From the NCBI GenBank assembly GCA_034359265.1, contig CP136891.1, positions 9,004,501-9,068,500 on the forward strand: 64,000 bases of DNA, read 5' to 3'. The position numbers and the translations under genes were made by a program. Shown here piece by piece: positions 42,650 to 54,294 of this stretch; within the stretch, counting starts at the first letter, position 1, and each line of letters opens with the position of its first letter. Below the pieces are notes generated by a model. The model was not told where the DNA came from. It did no database searches and saw only the letters and a program-made list of their open reading frames with translations. This DNA is from Canna indica. Taxonomy: Eukaryota > Streptophyta > Magnoliopsida > Zingiberales > Cannaceae.

Positions 42650-42958
42650 TCAGGTCGGGCACAAATTTTTTCGAGTTGGGCCGAGCCGAGCCGTGTACGA
42701 ATTTTTTAGGGCCGAGCACAATTTTTTTCGGGCCAGACTGGGCATGAATTTTTTTTAGGCCAGGCCGAGCATCAATTTTTTCGAGCCAGGCGGGGCTTGG
42801 TACGAATTTTTTTGGGTTAGGCCGAGCCGGGCTAGGGCGGGCATAAATTTTTTTCGGGCCGGCACGTGGCAGACATGAATTTTTCTGGGCTTGGATGGGC
42901 ACGAATTTTTTCGAGCCGGACTAAAATTTTAGGCCCGACACGATTTGTCAGACCTAGT
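42650..42958. repeat. Degenerate ~30-bp repeat of GGGCCGAGCC-type and AATTTTTT blocks
   Basis: GC-rich phrases such as GGGCCGAGCCG alternate with GAATTTTTTTCGGGCC about ten times. The right edge read on the minus strand begins TAGGTCTGACAAATCGTGTC, similar to the ends of common plant hAT-type elements with such subterminal repeats. It is comparable to the island at 250-561. The minus-strand open frame rich in Pro and Lys is the repeat in translation. Confidence 0.55.
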
Positions 42959-43411
42959 CTGATAAATTAATAATTTTTAATTTTTTATAATACTGAAAAT
43001 ATTTTTTTTAAAAGAAAATCTATCAACAGCATCAGATCTAAAATCTGACACTATCATCGCGTTCAGCTCGCGAAAACTTATAACTTTGATATTTATTCTG
43101 TCTCCATCCGACGACTTTAAGTCACCAAAATTAATAAATTTTTAATACTTAAATTATTGTATTTATAAGGCGCAATCTTGTATTACAAGCTTTTTAGACA
43201 GTAATTTCATTTGCGGCTTGCAAATGATATTAAAAATACAATTACAACTAATAAATACTGTAAAATACTTTTGCAGCCAATCAAATAAGTTCGTTATTTA
43301 AATATTACAATTAAAATTATAATATTTTTATTTGCGGGGAATCAAATAGTTTCATCGTAAATTTGAAAAAAATTTACGTTCAAATTATGAATTCAATTAA
43401 CGGCTCAAAAA
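42959..43411. other. AT-rich spacer, nothing recognised
   Basis: No gene or clear repeat was found here. Confidence 0.4.
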
Positions 43412-43544
43412 AGTAAACGGTAAAAAAAAAAAAAAAAAAAACTGCTTTTTGTTCACGTCAGTAGCACAGAAAAATTGCCAGAGTAAACGGTAAAAAAAAA
43501 AGAAGACTGCTTTTTTTTCACGTCAGTAGTACAGAAAAATTGCC
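43412..43544. repeat. 70-bp tandem duplication with poly-A core
   Basis: AGTAAACGGTAAAAAA.. followed by CTGCTTTTT..TTCACGTCAGTAG.ACAGAAAAATTGCC occurs at 43412 and again at 43482. The copies differ by about one substitution plus changes in the A and T runs, so the duplication is young. Confidence 0.85.
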
Positions 43545-44920
43545 TCTCCTGTTTCTTTTTGTTATTCGCCAACCGTTGCTTGAGGTCGTCGATTAAAGCG
43601 ATGTCTCCATCTTTCAACCAGGCACCCTCTCGTCTCAGGCCGCCACCTACACTTCTAGCCATGAGTTTGGTTAGAATATGCACGAAGTAAAACTCGTCTA
43701 TGCTTTCTTTGTTTGGTTAAGCAGTAGTATTATTAGGAAAACGTTGTTTTCTCACTTGATTCCTCACTCTTCCAGTGGCTTAAGCCCATTGTTTCTAGTT
43801 AATGGATTTTTTCAAATAAGTTGTTCTATCAATTTCAGTCTGTGGACTAATATCTAAACAAAATTAGCACATTGAAATTGAATTAAATTAGTCAAATAAA
43901 TCAACTAACATTTTCTACACATTTCACGGACGAGCTAAGTTGGCAACTCGTAATGTTGACCGGGAACCAGCCCATTTGGTCGCACATTAATTAGTTTGTT
44001 CTTTGTAATTAAATGTCCATCCCCGGATTGAGCGCGAGTTATGTGGCTCAACTTTACTTGGCCACAGTGAACTACTCAATCGAGGCTAATTAAGGATGGC
44101 AATTTGGAACCTCAATTTGTGCTGGAATGAGAGTGATGTCCATGTTGGATACGAATAAATTTAGTTCAATCTAAATCCTACTTGAACGTGACATAATTTT
44201 CTATTTTATTATCTGTGCTTGATTGGGACTGCTACTGGTTATCAAAATTTAGGTTTGATAATGGTCAGCTACTCAGCTGTACAAAATAATTATTTATTTC
44301 AACAAATCCTTTTTTTTTGCCAAAATAAGAACTATATTTCAACAAATCTTCAATATGAGCTGAACAGCCCAGAAACTCGCAGTGCATGTACATGTAGGTT
44401 AAAGACACGAATCGGAATACGACTTTTCACACGACGATTGCATCACTTGTCGGTGCTCGGTAGTGAGACATGGTTCGACCGCCCATGTGATTTGTCGAGG
44501 GGGATTTGATCCAAATGCATCCCCTGTTGACACTTGACGCACATCAGCGTTTCAAATATCGATTGTACGATATTTGTATATTTGTATATTTGTATTCGAT
44601 CGACTCATACAAGCATCGTTCCGAGGAATAGTATTTTTGTACTGCATGCTACAGGCCATCCCTACCCTTTTTTCCGTTTAGATTCGTGTCGACCCGTGAT
44701 GGGCAGCTCTACTTCGATGCGAGTCATGCGACGCTTTCGTGCGGATTCTCTTCGTCTTTCTCACGCTCGCTTTCCCCTTTAAACCAAGGAAGGAAGCGCA
44801 GATTGCGTCCCGTGCCTTCCTTCCTCTGATGCCCATCTCGCCCTCCTCCTCTGTCAGTTGATTGCGCGCTTGGTTTGTTTGAGAGCTTTGTCCCCATTCC
44901 TCAAACCGTTCGTCACCGCC
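43545..44920. other. Spacer and promoter/leader of the DUF6821-like gene
   Basis: No separate gene is supported. Composition shifts from AT-rich to mixed with CTTCCTTCC-type leader sequence from about 44650, as expected before the ATG at 44921. Several small frames on both strands show no recognisable content. Confidence 0.45.
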
Positions 44921-45733
44921 ATGGAAGGGCACGCCGACTTACGCGATTGGGAGATACTCCTCAGCCCCGAAGTAGGTGTGGATTTGAAGCCCTTGCAGGA
45001 AGAACCGGAGGATGACCCTGAGGACGGGGTCATCATGTCTGATTACTTCGCCTTCGATTCCGGTAAGCAGTACCATAAAATAGCCGCCTTTGATAGAAAT
45101 AGCAGCGAGGTTGTTCTCGTGGATGGCCCGGAGGCGCCGAAGGTAGATCCCGATAAACCTAGCTGGATTGATCCGGAGTCTGACGCCCAGTTTCTGGACC
45201 GGTCGAAAGCGGAGGTTGGTTTTCCGGGAATCGAGCTCCCACGAAGTGATGATTTGGGGCGGTTCTGGTCGGATGAGTCGTCGGACGGGCAAAGATCATG
45301 TCCTGGCAGCGAAAAGAACGAGCTTGGTGATACCGTAGAAGTGGATATTGGAGAGATTACCGGTAGAGACAACGAGGCTGAGGAAGAAATCGGCCTCGAG
45401 GGGATTCAAGGGAGCGAGATGAGGCCTGAGAAGCCTGACAACGAGGAGCCTGGTGAATGTGTAAAAGATGATGAGCGCTACAATTCTTCAGTTATAATAG
45501 GCGATAATAACATCGGACAGCAGAATGTTTTGAGTAGGGGAGGAGAGAAGAGAGTGATTGCTTGGTGGAAGTTCCCCTTTGAGCTTCTAAAGTTCAGTGC
45601 TTTTAGAGTGAAGCCTGTTTGGTCTATCTCCATTGCTGCAGCAATCTTGGGGATTTTGGTGCTCGGAAAGAGATTGTATAGGATAAAGCACAAGAGTATA
45701 AGCATTCCTCTGAAGCTCAGCCTGGATGAAAAG
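44921..45733 (+). CDS. First exon of a DUF6821-like membrane protein; 3' exon missing
   Basis: ATG at 44921 begins a 271-codon exon ending at GATGAAAAG|GTAAAG. Residues 1 to about 200 are very acidic, rich in Glu, Asp, Gly and Ser, and probably disordered. Then comes WWKFPFELLKFSAFRVKPVW, a hydrophobic helix (SISIAAAILGILVLG) and a basic stretch RLYRIKHKSISIPLKLSLDEK. As I recall, plant DUF6821 proteins continue with a conserved basic tail of about 45-50 residues encoded by a further exon. No such exon is visible before the next gene. Reading through the donor would add about 40 unrelated hydrophobic residues and stop at 45856. The gene is therefore either 3'-truncated, ends by read-through, or has an exon displaced beyond the window's obvious candidates. 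Function in the family is unknown. Confidence 0.65.
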
Positions 45734-46227
45734 GTAAAGTTTTTCCTGTCCCTTTCCTCGCTTAATCAATGGTTTCATGTTCTGCTATTTGTTTCTTTAG
45801 CAGGTTCCTTGGTTAATTATGTTGCACTCATGTTTGCCCTCCTATATTTTCCGTGAAAGAGAAAACTTGAGTGCCAGAATGTTCAGTTTTTCTAGTTGAC
45901 TGCTCTCTATAATTTGGCAATCATGGCATTTGGCCATCGAGTATATATTAAGTAGGGTATGCTGTTAGAATGAAAAGATAGCTCCTGCTCATGGATTATG
46001 GGCCGGTTAAGTATAAACTAACTAAAGCAAGCAGGTCATCTAAAACTATTTTTATTAGTCCTGAATCAGAATTGTTTAATCTCCCTGGATACATTCTTAT
46101 TTCTTTAAGATAATTGTTAGGCCATTCTTATCCAATTTAGTTTGAAGTATTCCAATTTTAAATTAATGTTGATGTACACTTGTACCATCAAATCGCAACT
46201 CGTACAATATTTACACCAAAAACTTTA
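45734..46227. other. Downstream of the truncated gene; no exon found
   Basis: This would be the intron of the DUF6821-like gene. I looked for an AG acceptor followed by a frame encoding a basic, Arg- and Ala-rich tail and found none. The DNA is AT-rich and unassigned. Confidence 0.45.
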
Positions 46228-47025
46228 GGGCCGATTTGGTTAGTGAAATCAAGTCTATTTTCATAATTTCGATTTCACCGAAATCAAAATTACTTACGAA
46301 AATGTGTTTGGTTCAGCGTTTTCATGAAACGAAATTAATTTTCTTAATAAGAATGAAAACATCATAATGTTATTTTCTGTGGTTTCGATACTGTCGATTT
46401 CGTTATCAAAATACAATGACAACTTTGTAATTATAAATATTTTTTATAAATTTAATTAATTTAAAAATAAATCAAACTATATTTAATTTTTAAAAATAAA
46501 AATCATCATTTTCAACTCAAACTATTATTTTAAATTTATAAATTAATTAAACTAATTTATATCTAATTGACTCAAATCAAAATTTTAAATAACTCAATTT
46601 TCTTAAAGTTGATCTATTATAATATAATGAAAATTAATTTTAAATCATTGGACTTATTTTTTCTGAAATTGTATAATATTTATTAATTTACTTTTATATC
46701 TAATTAAACAAACAAATCTTAAATTATCAATAACTTAATTAATTAAATTATATAAATATTTTATAGCAATATTAGCAAATATTGAATTTTGTAAACTAAC
46801 TAAACATTTAATTACTAGTAAAAATATTCAAGAAAAATTAATATTATTTTTTATAACCAAACAAATATTCACTATTTTTAACTAACTAAAACTGATGTTA
46901 TTTTAATTAATCAAATGCGTTTTCAAAAAATTGAAAAACTAGAAACCAAAACCAAGTTTTCGTAACAAATTTTCAATTTCACTAAAACCAAACTCGAAAA
47001 TAGTTTTCGCTAACCAAACTACATC
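46228..47025. mobile_element. Tourist-like (PIF/Harbinger) MITE, ~0.8 kb
   Basis: The left end GGGCCGATTTGGTTAGTG, preceded by TTA, pairs with a right end that reads GATGTAGTTTGGTTAGCG on the minus strand. The GxxTTTGGTTAG form is typical of the superfamily. A right-hand TTA is not clear, so the right boundary may be off by a few bases. The interior is AT-rich and non-coding. Confidence 0.6.
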
Positions 47026-47207
47026 TTCGGATTTGGATTCATTTCTTTAATTTAAAACAATAAAGTGAATGATTGGTATTCACAGAATTTATATCTAAAC
47101 AAATCAATTAAAAATATCCTGTGCTAAACCTCAATCAATGGGGAGGTTGAAGATGAAACGAGAAGTCTCTAGCTAGCTACTGCTGGGATCTTCTTCTGCA
47201 CGCAATT

Positions 47208-48074
47208 TTTGCTTCCTTGAAGCACAAATCGTGTAGAAGTTGGAAGGACTTCTTCTGCCTTGAAGCACAAATCATGTCTGAAATTTAAAAGGTAAGGACT
47301 TCTTCAGAAACCCATTACTGTTGAAGTGAGGTTGAGCAAAGGCTCCAAGGCACTTGGAGCAAACTTCCTTGCAAAGAGGAAGCATATTGATGTTGGCATT
47401 GAGTTGTACAAGCAGAAGGTCCCCTTTGCTTCCTTAAAGCACAAATCGTGTAGAAGTTGGAAGGACTTCTTCTGCCTTGAAGCACAAATCATGTCTGAAA
47501 TTTAAAAGGTAAGGACTTCTTCAGAAACCCATTACTGTTGAAGTGAGGTTGAGCAAAGGCTCCAAGGCACTTGGAGCAAACTTCCTTGCAAAGAGGAAGC
47601 ATATTGATGTTGGCATTGAGTTGTACAAGCAGAAGGTCCCCTTTGCTTCCTTAAAGCACAAATCGTGTAGAAGTTGGAAGGACTTCTTCTGCCTTGAAGC
47701 ACAAATCATGTCTGAAATTTAAAAGGTAAGGACTTCTTCAGAAACCCATTACTGTTGAAGTGAGGTTGAGCAAAGGCTCCAAGGCACTTGGAGCAAACTT
47801 CCTTGCAAAGAGGAAGCATATTGATGTTGGCATTGAGTTGTACAAGCAGAAGGTCCCCTTTGCTTCCTTAAAGCACAAATCGTGTAGAAGTTGGAAGGAC
47901 TTCTTCTGCCTTGAAGCACAAATCATGTCTGAAATTTAAAAGGTAAGGACTTCTTCAGAAACCCATTACTGTTGAAGTGAGGTTGAGCAAAGGCTCCAAG
48001 GCACTTGGAGCAAACTTCCTTGCAAAGAGGAAGCATATTGATGTTGGCATTGAGTTGTACAAGCAGAAGGTCCC
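47208..48074. repeat. Four tandem 217-bp units covering the 3' end of the GT14-like gene
   Basis: Units start at 47208, 47425, 47642 and 47859 and are identical except for one base I can see (TTGAAGC in the first, TTAAAGC in the others). Each unit carries, on the minus strand, the last 39 codons and stop of the downstream glycosyltransferase gene plus about 97 bp of its 3' flank. Only the fourth unit is joined to the rest of the coding region. Within each unit a CCTTGAAGCACAAATC..GGACTTCTTC block is itself duplicated imperfectly. The array is either a very recent expansion or an assembly effect. Confidence 0.95.
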
Positions 48075-49302
48075 GTTGTTTCTGATTGACCGGAGAAATT
48101 CCAGTGTGATATTTGGAGCCCCATATCTAGCTGGATGAGGCCCTCCTCTGGACCAATCAACCCAAGTCACACTCCGATTCGCCGTCAAAGCCCCATGGAA
48201 CATGTTCAGATATGTGGGAATATAGTGCTCATCTGGATAGCAAGAAGGCTTGCAGTGTTTCCTGAAGAGAGAGTAGTACTTGTAGTCTGAAACTATGTTC
48301 ACGGCCAATTCACGGTGGAGCTCGAACCACTGAGATCCCTTTCTCCACTGATACAGCTTGATGTCCGGCGCCATGTGTCCGCTATACCGGCCGCGGCCTT
48401 GTGGTGCATTCTCATCGTAGGACTCAACAAAGCTGTGAGCAGAGTTTATGAGGTATTCATAGACAGTAGGGAAATTGTGCACCGGAATGCAGCTCTCAGA
48501 CAGCAGAACAAAGCGCTCGTTGGAGAAATCCAACAGAGCATTGGCCAAGAGACGCTTCTCGGCATCTACCAATGATACTGATCCCCACGAGGTCTCCTGT
48601 AATCAAATTGAATAAAAAGGTAAGCATGTTTTAGATAGAACTGATCAGAAAATGTAGGAAAGTAACTAAAACTTCAAATTTTAGGTGCACAAATTTAGAG
48701 GGCAAAGCTTGCCAAAGCAAAGTAACAAGTTGAAAATGACTTATCTCGAGCTGAATTAAATAGCTCACCTCGCTGGGGATCTGCCTGCCATAGAAAGCAG
48801 AAGTCTCTGGTACACTGAGCTTGTAATCTGGAAGCGTATGCACGTAAACTGAATACAATCCTTTTTGGCCTGTGAAAAACCGGTCCCAGAGTGGCGCAAA
48901 AGGAAAAGGCCCCCCTGTCATGAACAAGAAGGCCACCTTTGGCACCCTGTTAAATGGGTACTCGCCCATTTTTGGCACCATCGACGCCCTCCAAAAGAGC
49001 TCGTCGTCCGTCATGCTATGCATCATGTTCGTCGGCTGCACGAAGCTTTTCATGCCCGATAACTCCTTGTTGCAATTCGTCGAATAGATAGTTGCCGAGA
49101 AGAATAGCTCGGTCTGCGAGTTGAAGTACCGAGTGTAATGCGCACTCCCATACAAGCCCGAGACGACGCCAGCGATGAATACGACCAACAAGGAGACGAA
49201 CCTCACTAGTCGTCCGATCGGCCAACCCTTCCTTGGTGTTGGGGGGAAGTAGTCCGCTTCCTCACGATCCAACTTAGACCTCAGTTTCATCTTGTTCCAC
49301 AT
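47955..49302 (-). CDS. GT14 / Core-2/I-branching beta-1,6-GlcNAc transferase-like protein
   Basis: Two coding exons (49302-48769 and 48596-47955) join in phase 0 to 391 aa, a usual length for this plant family. The first ATG after the AG acceptor at 49320 is MWNKMKLRSK. A cytosolic N-terminus of about 30 residues precedes one signal-anchor helix at about 31-52, so it is a type II Golgi membrane protein. The lumenal domain has FLFMTGGPFPFAPLWDRFF, the LLSESCIPVHNFPTVYEY block, the QWRKGSQWFELHRELA block and CYPDEHYIPT, all typical of Branch (DUF266) proteins; rice BC10 is a characterised member affecting cell-wall synthesis. The donor sugar and acceptor are unknown here. The last 39 residues are encoded in the terminal copy of a 217-bp array, and three further copies of that end lie downstream, probably inside the 3' UTR. 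Confidence 0.92.
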
Positions 49303-50438
49303 TGCCTCAGTCTTCTTCCCTGTCAAAAAGTAACTTTTTGCGTCAGTTGAAAACACAGACTCAGATTGAAGAAACTGAAATCTTCACAAGTTATAGCTTT
49401 TAGAGATTCGAAAACAGTCGGAAACCTACTGATATCCCCGCCGAACTCCCAAAAGCTCCATTAAAAAACAAACAAACAAAGATGGATTCTGTCAAGATAA
49501 AAGTAAAAGAATACTCTACAGGCGAGGAAGTATACAAATTAAGATTCATTATAATTAAAAACACGAATTTTAGCAAACATCAATCACAAATCCAAGCCCG
49601 ATCTAGACCAACAAAACCATTTTTTTCCGCCGATTCCTAAAAGACTGATAATAAAGCCACAAATCCGACAGAAGCCTACGAAAGAAAGACTGAATCACAA
49701 AAAGAGAATAAGGTGACAAAAGCTTGCCTCCAGAATAATCGACTCTATCAACCGCAGGTCCGCAGCAAATCCAGTCTCTAACTCTAACGACGCTCTAGAT
49801 TGATCGAAGACGGTGACTTAAGTACGAATTGGAGAACACTGGAAGAACTCACAGGCGAAATCGATCAGAAGCGCGTGAAAGTGGTGCGAAGAGAGGAAGC
49901 GAAGGTCGTTTAATGGACTCCGTATCTTCCAACTCGCGTCGCCTCCAAGTCTCTTCGCCGACTGAGCCAACCCGAGTCCTCTTAACCGGGTGACGTGTAG
50001 AAACGGTCGGCGCGCGCGGCGAGAATTAAGCAATATACGATGTTGTGAGTAGGGTGTATTCTAAACGTGTTATGATTGGTTATTGCTCGTAGGCCCATAT
50101 AACGCCTCGGTGGGTGTATGCGGGGTGCGTGAAAAATGGTTTCCTTGAGAAATGGGGAATTCCAGCGCGGATGAGGCGGACGAGAGCAAAAAAATAAATG
50201 AAAAAAGATAGGGGAAGATTCGGAAGTGAACGTTAGAGAAAACTTTTCAATTTTGTTTTATCACTTTACCCCTTCAGTTTAATTTTATCCCAATCATACA
50301 TATAATTTAAAAATTCTTTTACAAGTCGCTCCTACAGTTGTAAATCATTGCTTTTGGTACAGAATATTTGCTCAAGAATCGCTAGTTATTATTCGAAAGT
50401 AATAATATAGATTATCACGTTTATTTGTCCTCTAAAAT
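49303..50438. other. 5' UTR intron and promoter of the GT14-like gene, then spacer
   Basis: A minus-strand acceptor at 49320-49321 shows that an untranslated first exon lies further upstream, probably around 49700-49950 where the DNA is GC-richer. No other gene is seen. Confidence 0.4.
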
Positions 50439-50905
50439 TAGGGGTACATGGACACCGAATACATTCGAAACTGATTGAAACTTATTCGATCGGATAGATT
50501 CTAAGTAGATTCGAATTAAATTCGAGTAGGATCAAGAATAAAATTTAAGGAACCGATTAAAATTAATTCTGATTTAGGGTTCAACACATCGAGTACCCAG
50601 AATCGAAATTGGTATCCAAAACTTGTATCATGAAATTTGTTCATTTACAGGTTTCGAGTTACATATTTTGGGGTACCTTTGGGACATGTACTCTGAAACC
50701 TATAAATGAATAGGTTTCAACATGGTACCCGAAATTTGTACCCTGAAACTTGTACTACATCACAGGTTTTCGAGTAGGGTCTAATACTACGATTCCAGGC
50801 CCCAACATGATAGGGTTCAGATTCAAAATTCTAGAAACTAATCCTACACAGGATATGGTCTAAGTATCATAGAAAATATAAAGTACTCGGACTCACTCAT
50901 CCCTA
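50439..50905. mobile_element. hAT-type MITE with perfect 8-bp target duplication
   Basis: The 467-bp element begins TAGGGGTACATGGACACCGA; its right end read on the minus strand begins TAGGGATGAGTGAGTCCGAG. Exact TCTAAAAT copies flank it (50431-50438 and 50906-50913). The interior repeats phrases such as ACCCGAAATTTGTACC and ATTCGAATTAAATTCGAGTA. There is no coding capacity. Confidence 0.88.
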
Positions 50906-50947
50906 TCTAAAATGATAATATATATTGACTCGATCATTTTAAGTAGT

Positions 50948-52340
50948 TAGGAGTGTGCACGGGTACCAAGTAGATTCAGAATCGATTAGAATTTACCTTA
51001 TTGGTAGGATTCGAGTATGCCTTAATTAAATTCGAGTATGGTTAGAGTAAGAAATTAAGGAATTGATTATACTCGATTATGGTACAGGTTCAGCATGCAT
51101 GGTATCTGAAATCATAATCGATATTTGGAACCTACATTTGGTATGAGTATAATATATAAGTGATTGTTTAAACTATGTATGAGCATGAACTATACACATT
51201 TGTTATGTAGCTCTGTGTGAGAATCCATTATCATTATTTTTATTTTTTTTGAATGGGTGAACAACCTAATTTGCATTTTATTAGGTATGTTTGCTTCAAT
51301 TTTATATATTTAGTCATATTTATTTATTGAATTATGATATACGAAAAAAAAGAAATAATAAACATATTTCATCATGGTACATGAACACATGTGGTGTAGT
51401 ACATATTTTGAGTAGGGTATAGTTTGAGGTTCCAACAAGGTAGGATTCGAATTCAAAATTTAAAAAATCGATTATATATAATATAGGATCCGAGTATGAT
51501 GAGAAATACAATGTACCTAAATACGGTCATACCTAATTTTATTGTTTTTCATTGTTCTATTTTAGTAAAATAATATAGCAACAACATTTAAGATAGTTTA
51601 ATTTTTTTGTACTTTATTTTGATATTTTAAAAACATTATTTAATTATTTTTTTAAAATACATCAGATTCAACTATAGTCAATTATCATCCTTTTACACAG
51701 TAAAATTTATAGATCCATAATAAAAATTTAAAAATTCTCAAATCTTTAGTTTTTTTTTTTAAAATCTTCGAAATGCCCTCAAGTTTGGGTTTCAGACTTT
51801 TGCAAAAGTCTGAAACCTATTATATTCTTAAAAAGTTTTAGATGTTATCAAAAATATACGAACTAATAAACATATTTCATCATGGTACATGAAACATATG
51901 GTGTAGTACATGTTTCGAGTATAGTATGGTTTGAGATTTCAATAGGGTAAGATTCGAATATAATGTACCTCGTTATATTCATTCCTAATTTTATTGTTAT
52001 TCATTGTTCTTTTTTAATAAAATAATATAGCAAACAACATTTAAGATAGTTTAATTTTTTGTACTTTATTTTGATACTTATAAAAGGTTATCTAATTTTT
52101 TTAAAAAAATACATCAGATTTGTCTGTGCTCAATTATCATCACTTTTATACAGTGAAATTTTAAGATAAATAAGAATTCAAAAATTTCTAAATCTCTAAC
52201 TTTTTTCTTAAAATTTTCCAAATGTCCTTAAATTTGAATTTCGGACTTTTACAAAAATCTAAAATTTATTATATTCTTAAAAAAAAAATATATGTTATCA
52301 ATAATGTACTAAATAAATTTATTTAAAAAAATTGCATAAA
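50948..52340. repeat. Related hAT-like copy plus a ~508-bp imperfect tandem duplication
   Basis: TAGGAGTGTGCACGGGTACC at 50948 opens sequence that resembles the element just upstream, ending near 51535 at CGGTCATACCTAA. From 51363 the block CATATTTCATCATGGTACAT and the following ~470 bp recur from 51871 with many differences, including the AATAATATAGCAACAACATT phrase. This points to an old tandem duplication spanning the right end of the element and its flank. Confidence 0.6.
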
Positions 52341-54294
52341 TCACCCTTATCGTTATAATTATTAAACAAATTAATTTTATTTGTTTCAGTTTTACACTTT
52401 TAAAAAAATTTGAAACCTACTATTTTATAAATTTTTATAAAAGTCTGAAATCTAATATCAAAATTAACTCGAGAGCATTTTTGAGAGTTTGAGAAAAAAG
52501 TTATGAATCTGAAAATTTTTATATTTTTTACTATGGATCTAAAAATTTTTTTGATCCTAATTATAGATTTGAAAAATTGGTCTTTTATTCTATCTAATCA
52601 AATAACCCACCAAATAAGTAACGCGGATCAAGGAAAAAAAAACCCAACCAATTTTAGACAAAGAAGTGAAAACCTCTGCCGTGGCAGTACTCATTTTTTT
52701 TTCTTCTTTTAATCAAGAAAAATAAAATCTATGCTACTGAAGGAGAAGAAAAGGCCCAGCAAGGATGCAGTACTCATTCTTCATCAATCATCACATCAAC
52801 ATTGTACCTCCTCTTTGCACAGTAATGTTGGCGATTTATTGGCTTCAGGACTGATGGCCGAAGAGCCTCCCATTTCTGCATATTCGCAGTACATGAATTA
52901 ATGCTGCTACGTCAAGTGAAGTGTCCTTCTGTTTCCGGGCACCATTTCTGCACTGTGGTTTCCTGAGCAAATCAACCTGCAGGTTTTGATGCTTCAGCTT
53001 AAGCCTCGCACTTACTTCTAAATTTCTCAAGTGATCTACTTTGAAGATGAAATAAGTTCATTTGCTACTACTAATTATCGTCTGTTGTAAATAATGCACA
53101 GGTGCTTTGATTCATGTGAACTGGGTATTGGAGTCATTAATTATTACGGGTTACATCACGAGAGTGCGATAGAAATTAAAGGGAATTAATGGCACTGGTG
53201 GTGCATGCATGCAGAGACATTATATGCATAAACAGAAGAAGCATATTCAAATTACAGTACTGGCATGTTTGTTTGTCTATTTGAATGAACAGCAGTCAAC
53301 AGGCTTCAAAATGGTAAGTCTACATGAAACAGAAGGTGATGAATTTAATGTGGCTACAGAGGAGTCCCTGGGCGCCTTGTCTCTGCCAGTGAAGGCTTGA
53401 TAGTCAATTTATATATGAATCTGATATCAATATGACAATATCATTCAGATATTCAGCTCACCAGACTGGGATATCAGCTGGACAATCTTTTCTCCAATAT
53501 GTTAATTATTATTATTTTATATTTTTTAATTTAAGTATAAATAAATAAGAGATTAGAAGTTATCCCTAATATTATTTTCTTTCATTTCATGAATTTAAAT
53601 ATACCATTATATTTCTACACTTTATTACTGTTCATGTACAGAATTGCTTCCATATAATTAATTGGGTACATAAATTACTGTGGATTGAGTTTAAGAGATT
53701 TATTCCTCGGACATATATTTGATCAAATTATCATTCTTTTCGAACGCCATGATAGTACTGAACCAAAATTTAATTTATACAGAAGAGAATAATTTAAACA
53801 TATAAGAAAATCCATCAATAAATTAGTTACTAAACTGCTAAATAATGTTACTTTGTGAAACCCTAGGCAATCTTTTGTTCATTGAGATTTTTTAAAAAAA
53901 TTGATGAATTTATTTTAAAATATGAGTCAATTAATAAATTTATTGCACATTTTTATTTATGCGTAATTTACGCATCTGATGGATCAAATATTTATTAGTC
54001 ATCGAAAATATTTTTTATCAAGGTTTGTCGTGTTAATAAAAGTTAGCATATATATTAATGAAATTTTTTAAAAGAATAATTTTAATATATGAGGATCCAA
54101 CCTCTCGCGTAAGAGATAAGGTGGATTTTAGATGTTTTTGTAAAAATATATATAAATATATGCTGATTTTGATGATATAATAAACCTTAATAAAAAATGC
54201 TAGTTAGGTTACCACGTCAATAACAAATGCAAATAAAAAGATGAAATGAATTTATTAATTAATTTATAGTTTGAGAAGATTAATTATTTTTGTT
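52341..54294. other. Spacer without a recognised gene
   Basis: AT-rich apart from 52730-53400, where composition is mixed. In that part, short frames on both strands (for example around 52845-53030 minus and 53209-53400 plus) have no recognisable domain. It could be a non-coding transcript or a gene remnant; I cannot support either. Confidence 0.4.

Noticed and set aside
42615..42902. Minus-strand Pro/Lys-rich open frame of 95 codons
   Set aside because: It is the degenerate GC-rich repeat in translation, with no independent coding evidence.
47304..47926. Three identical 62-codon frames as separate genes
   Set aside because: They begin with arbitrary flank and continue into copies of the glycosyltransferase C-terminus; they are array units, not genes.
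52845..53400. Small frames in mixed-composition DNA as a gene remnant
   Set aside because: No family resemblance and no splice-consistent joining; left as unassigned spacer.
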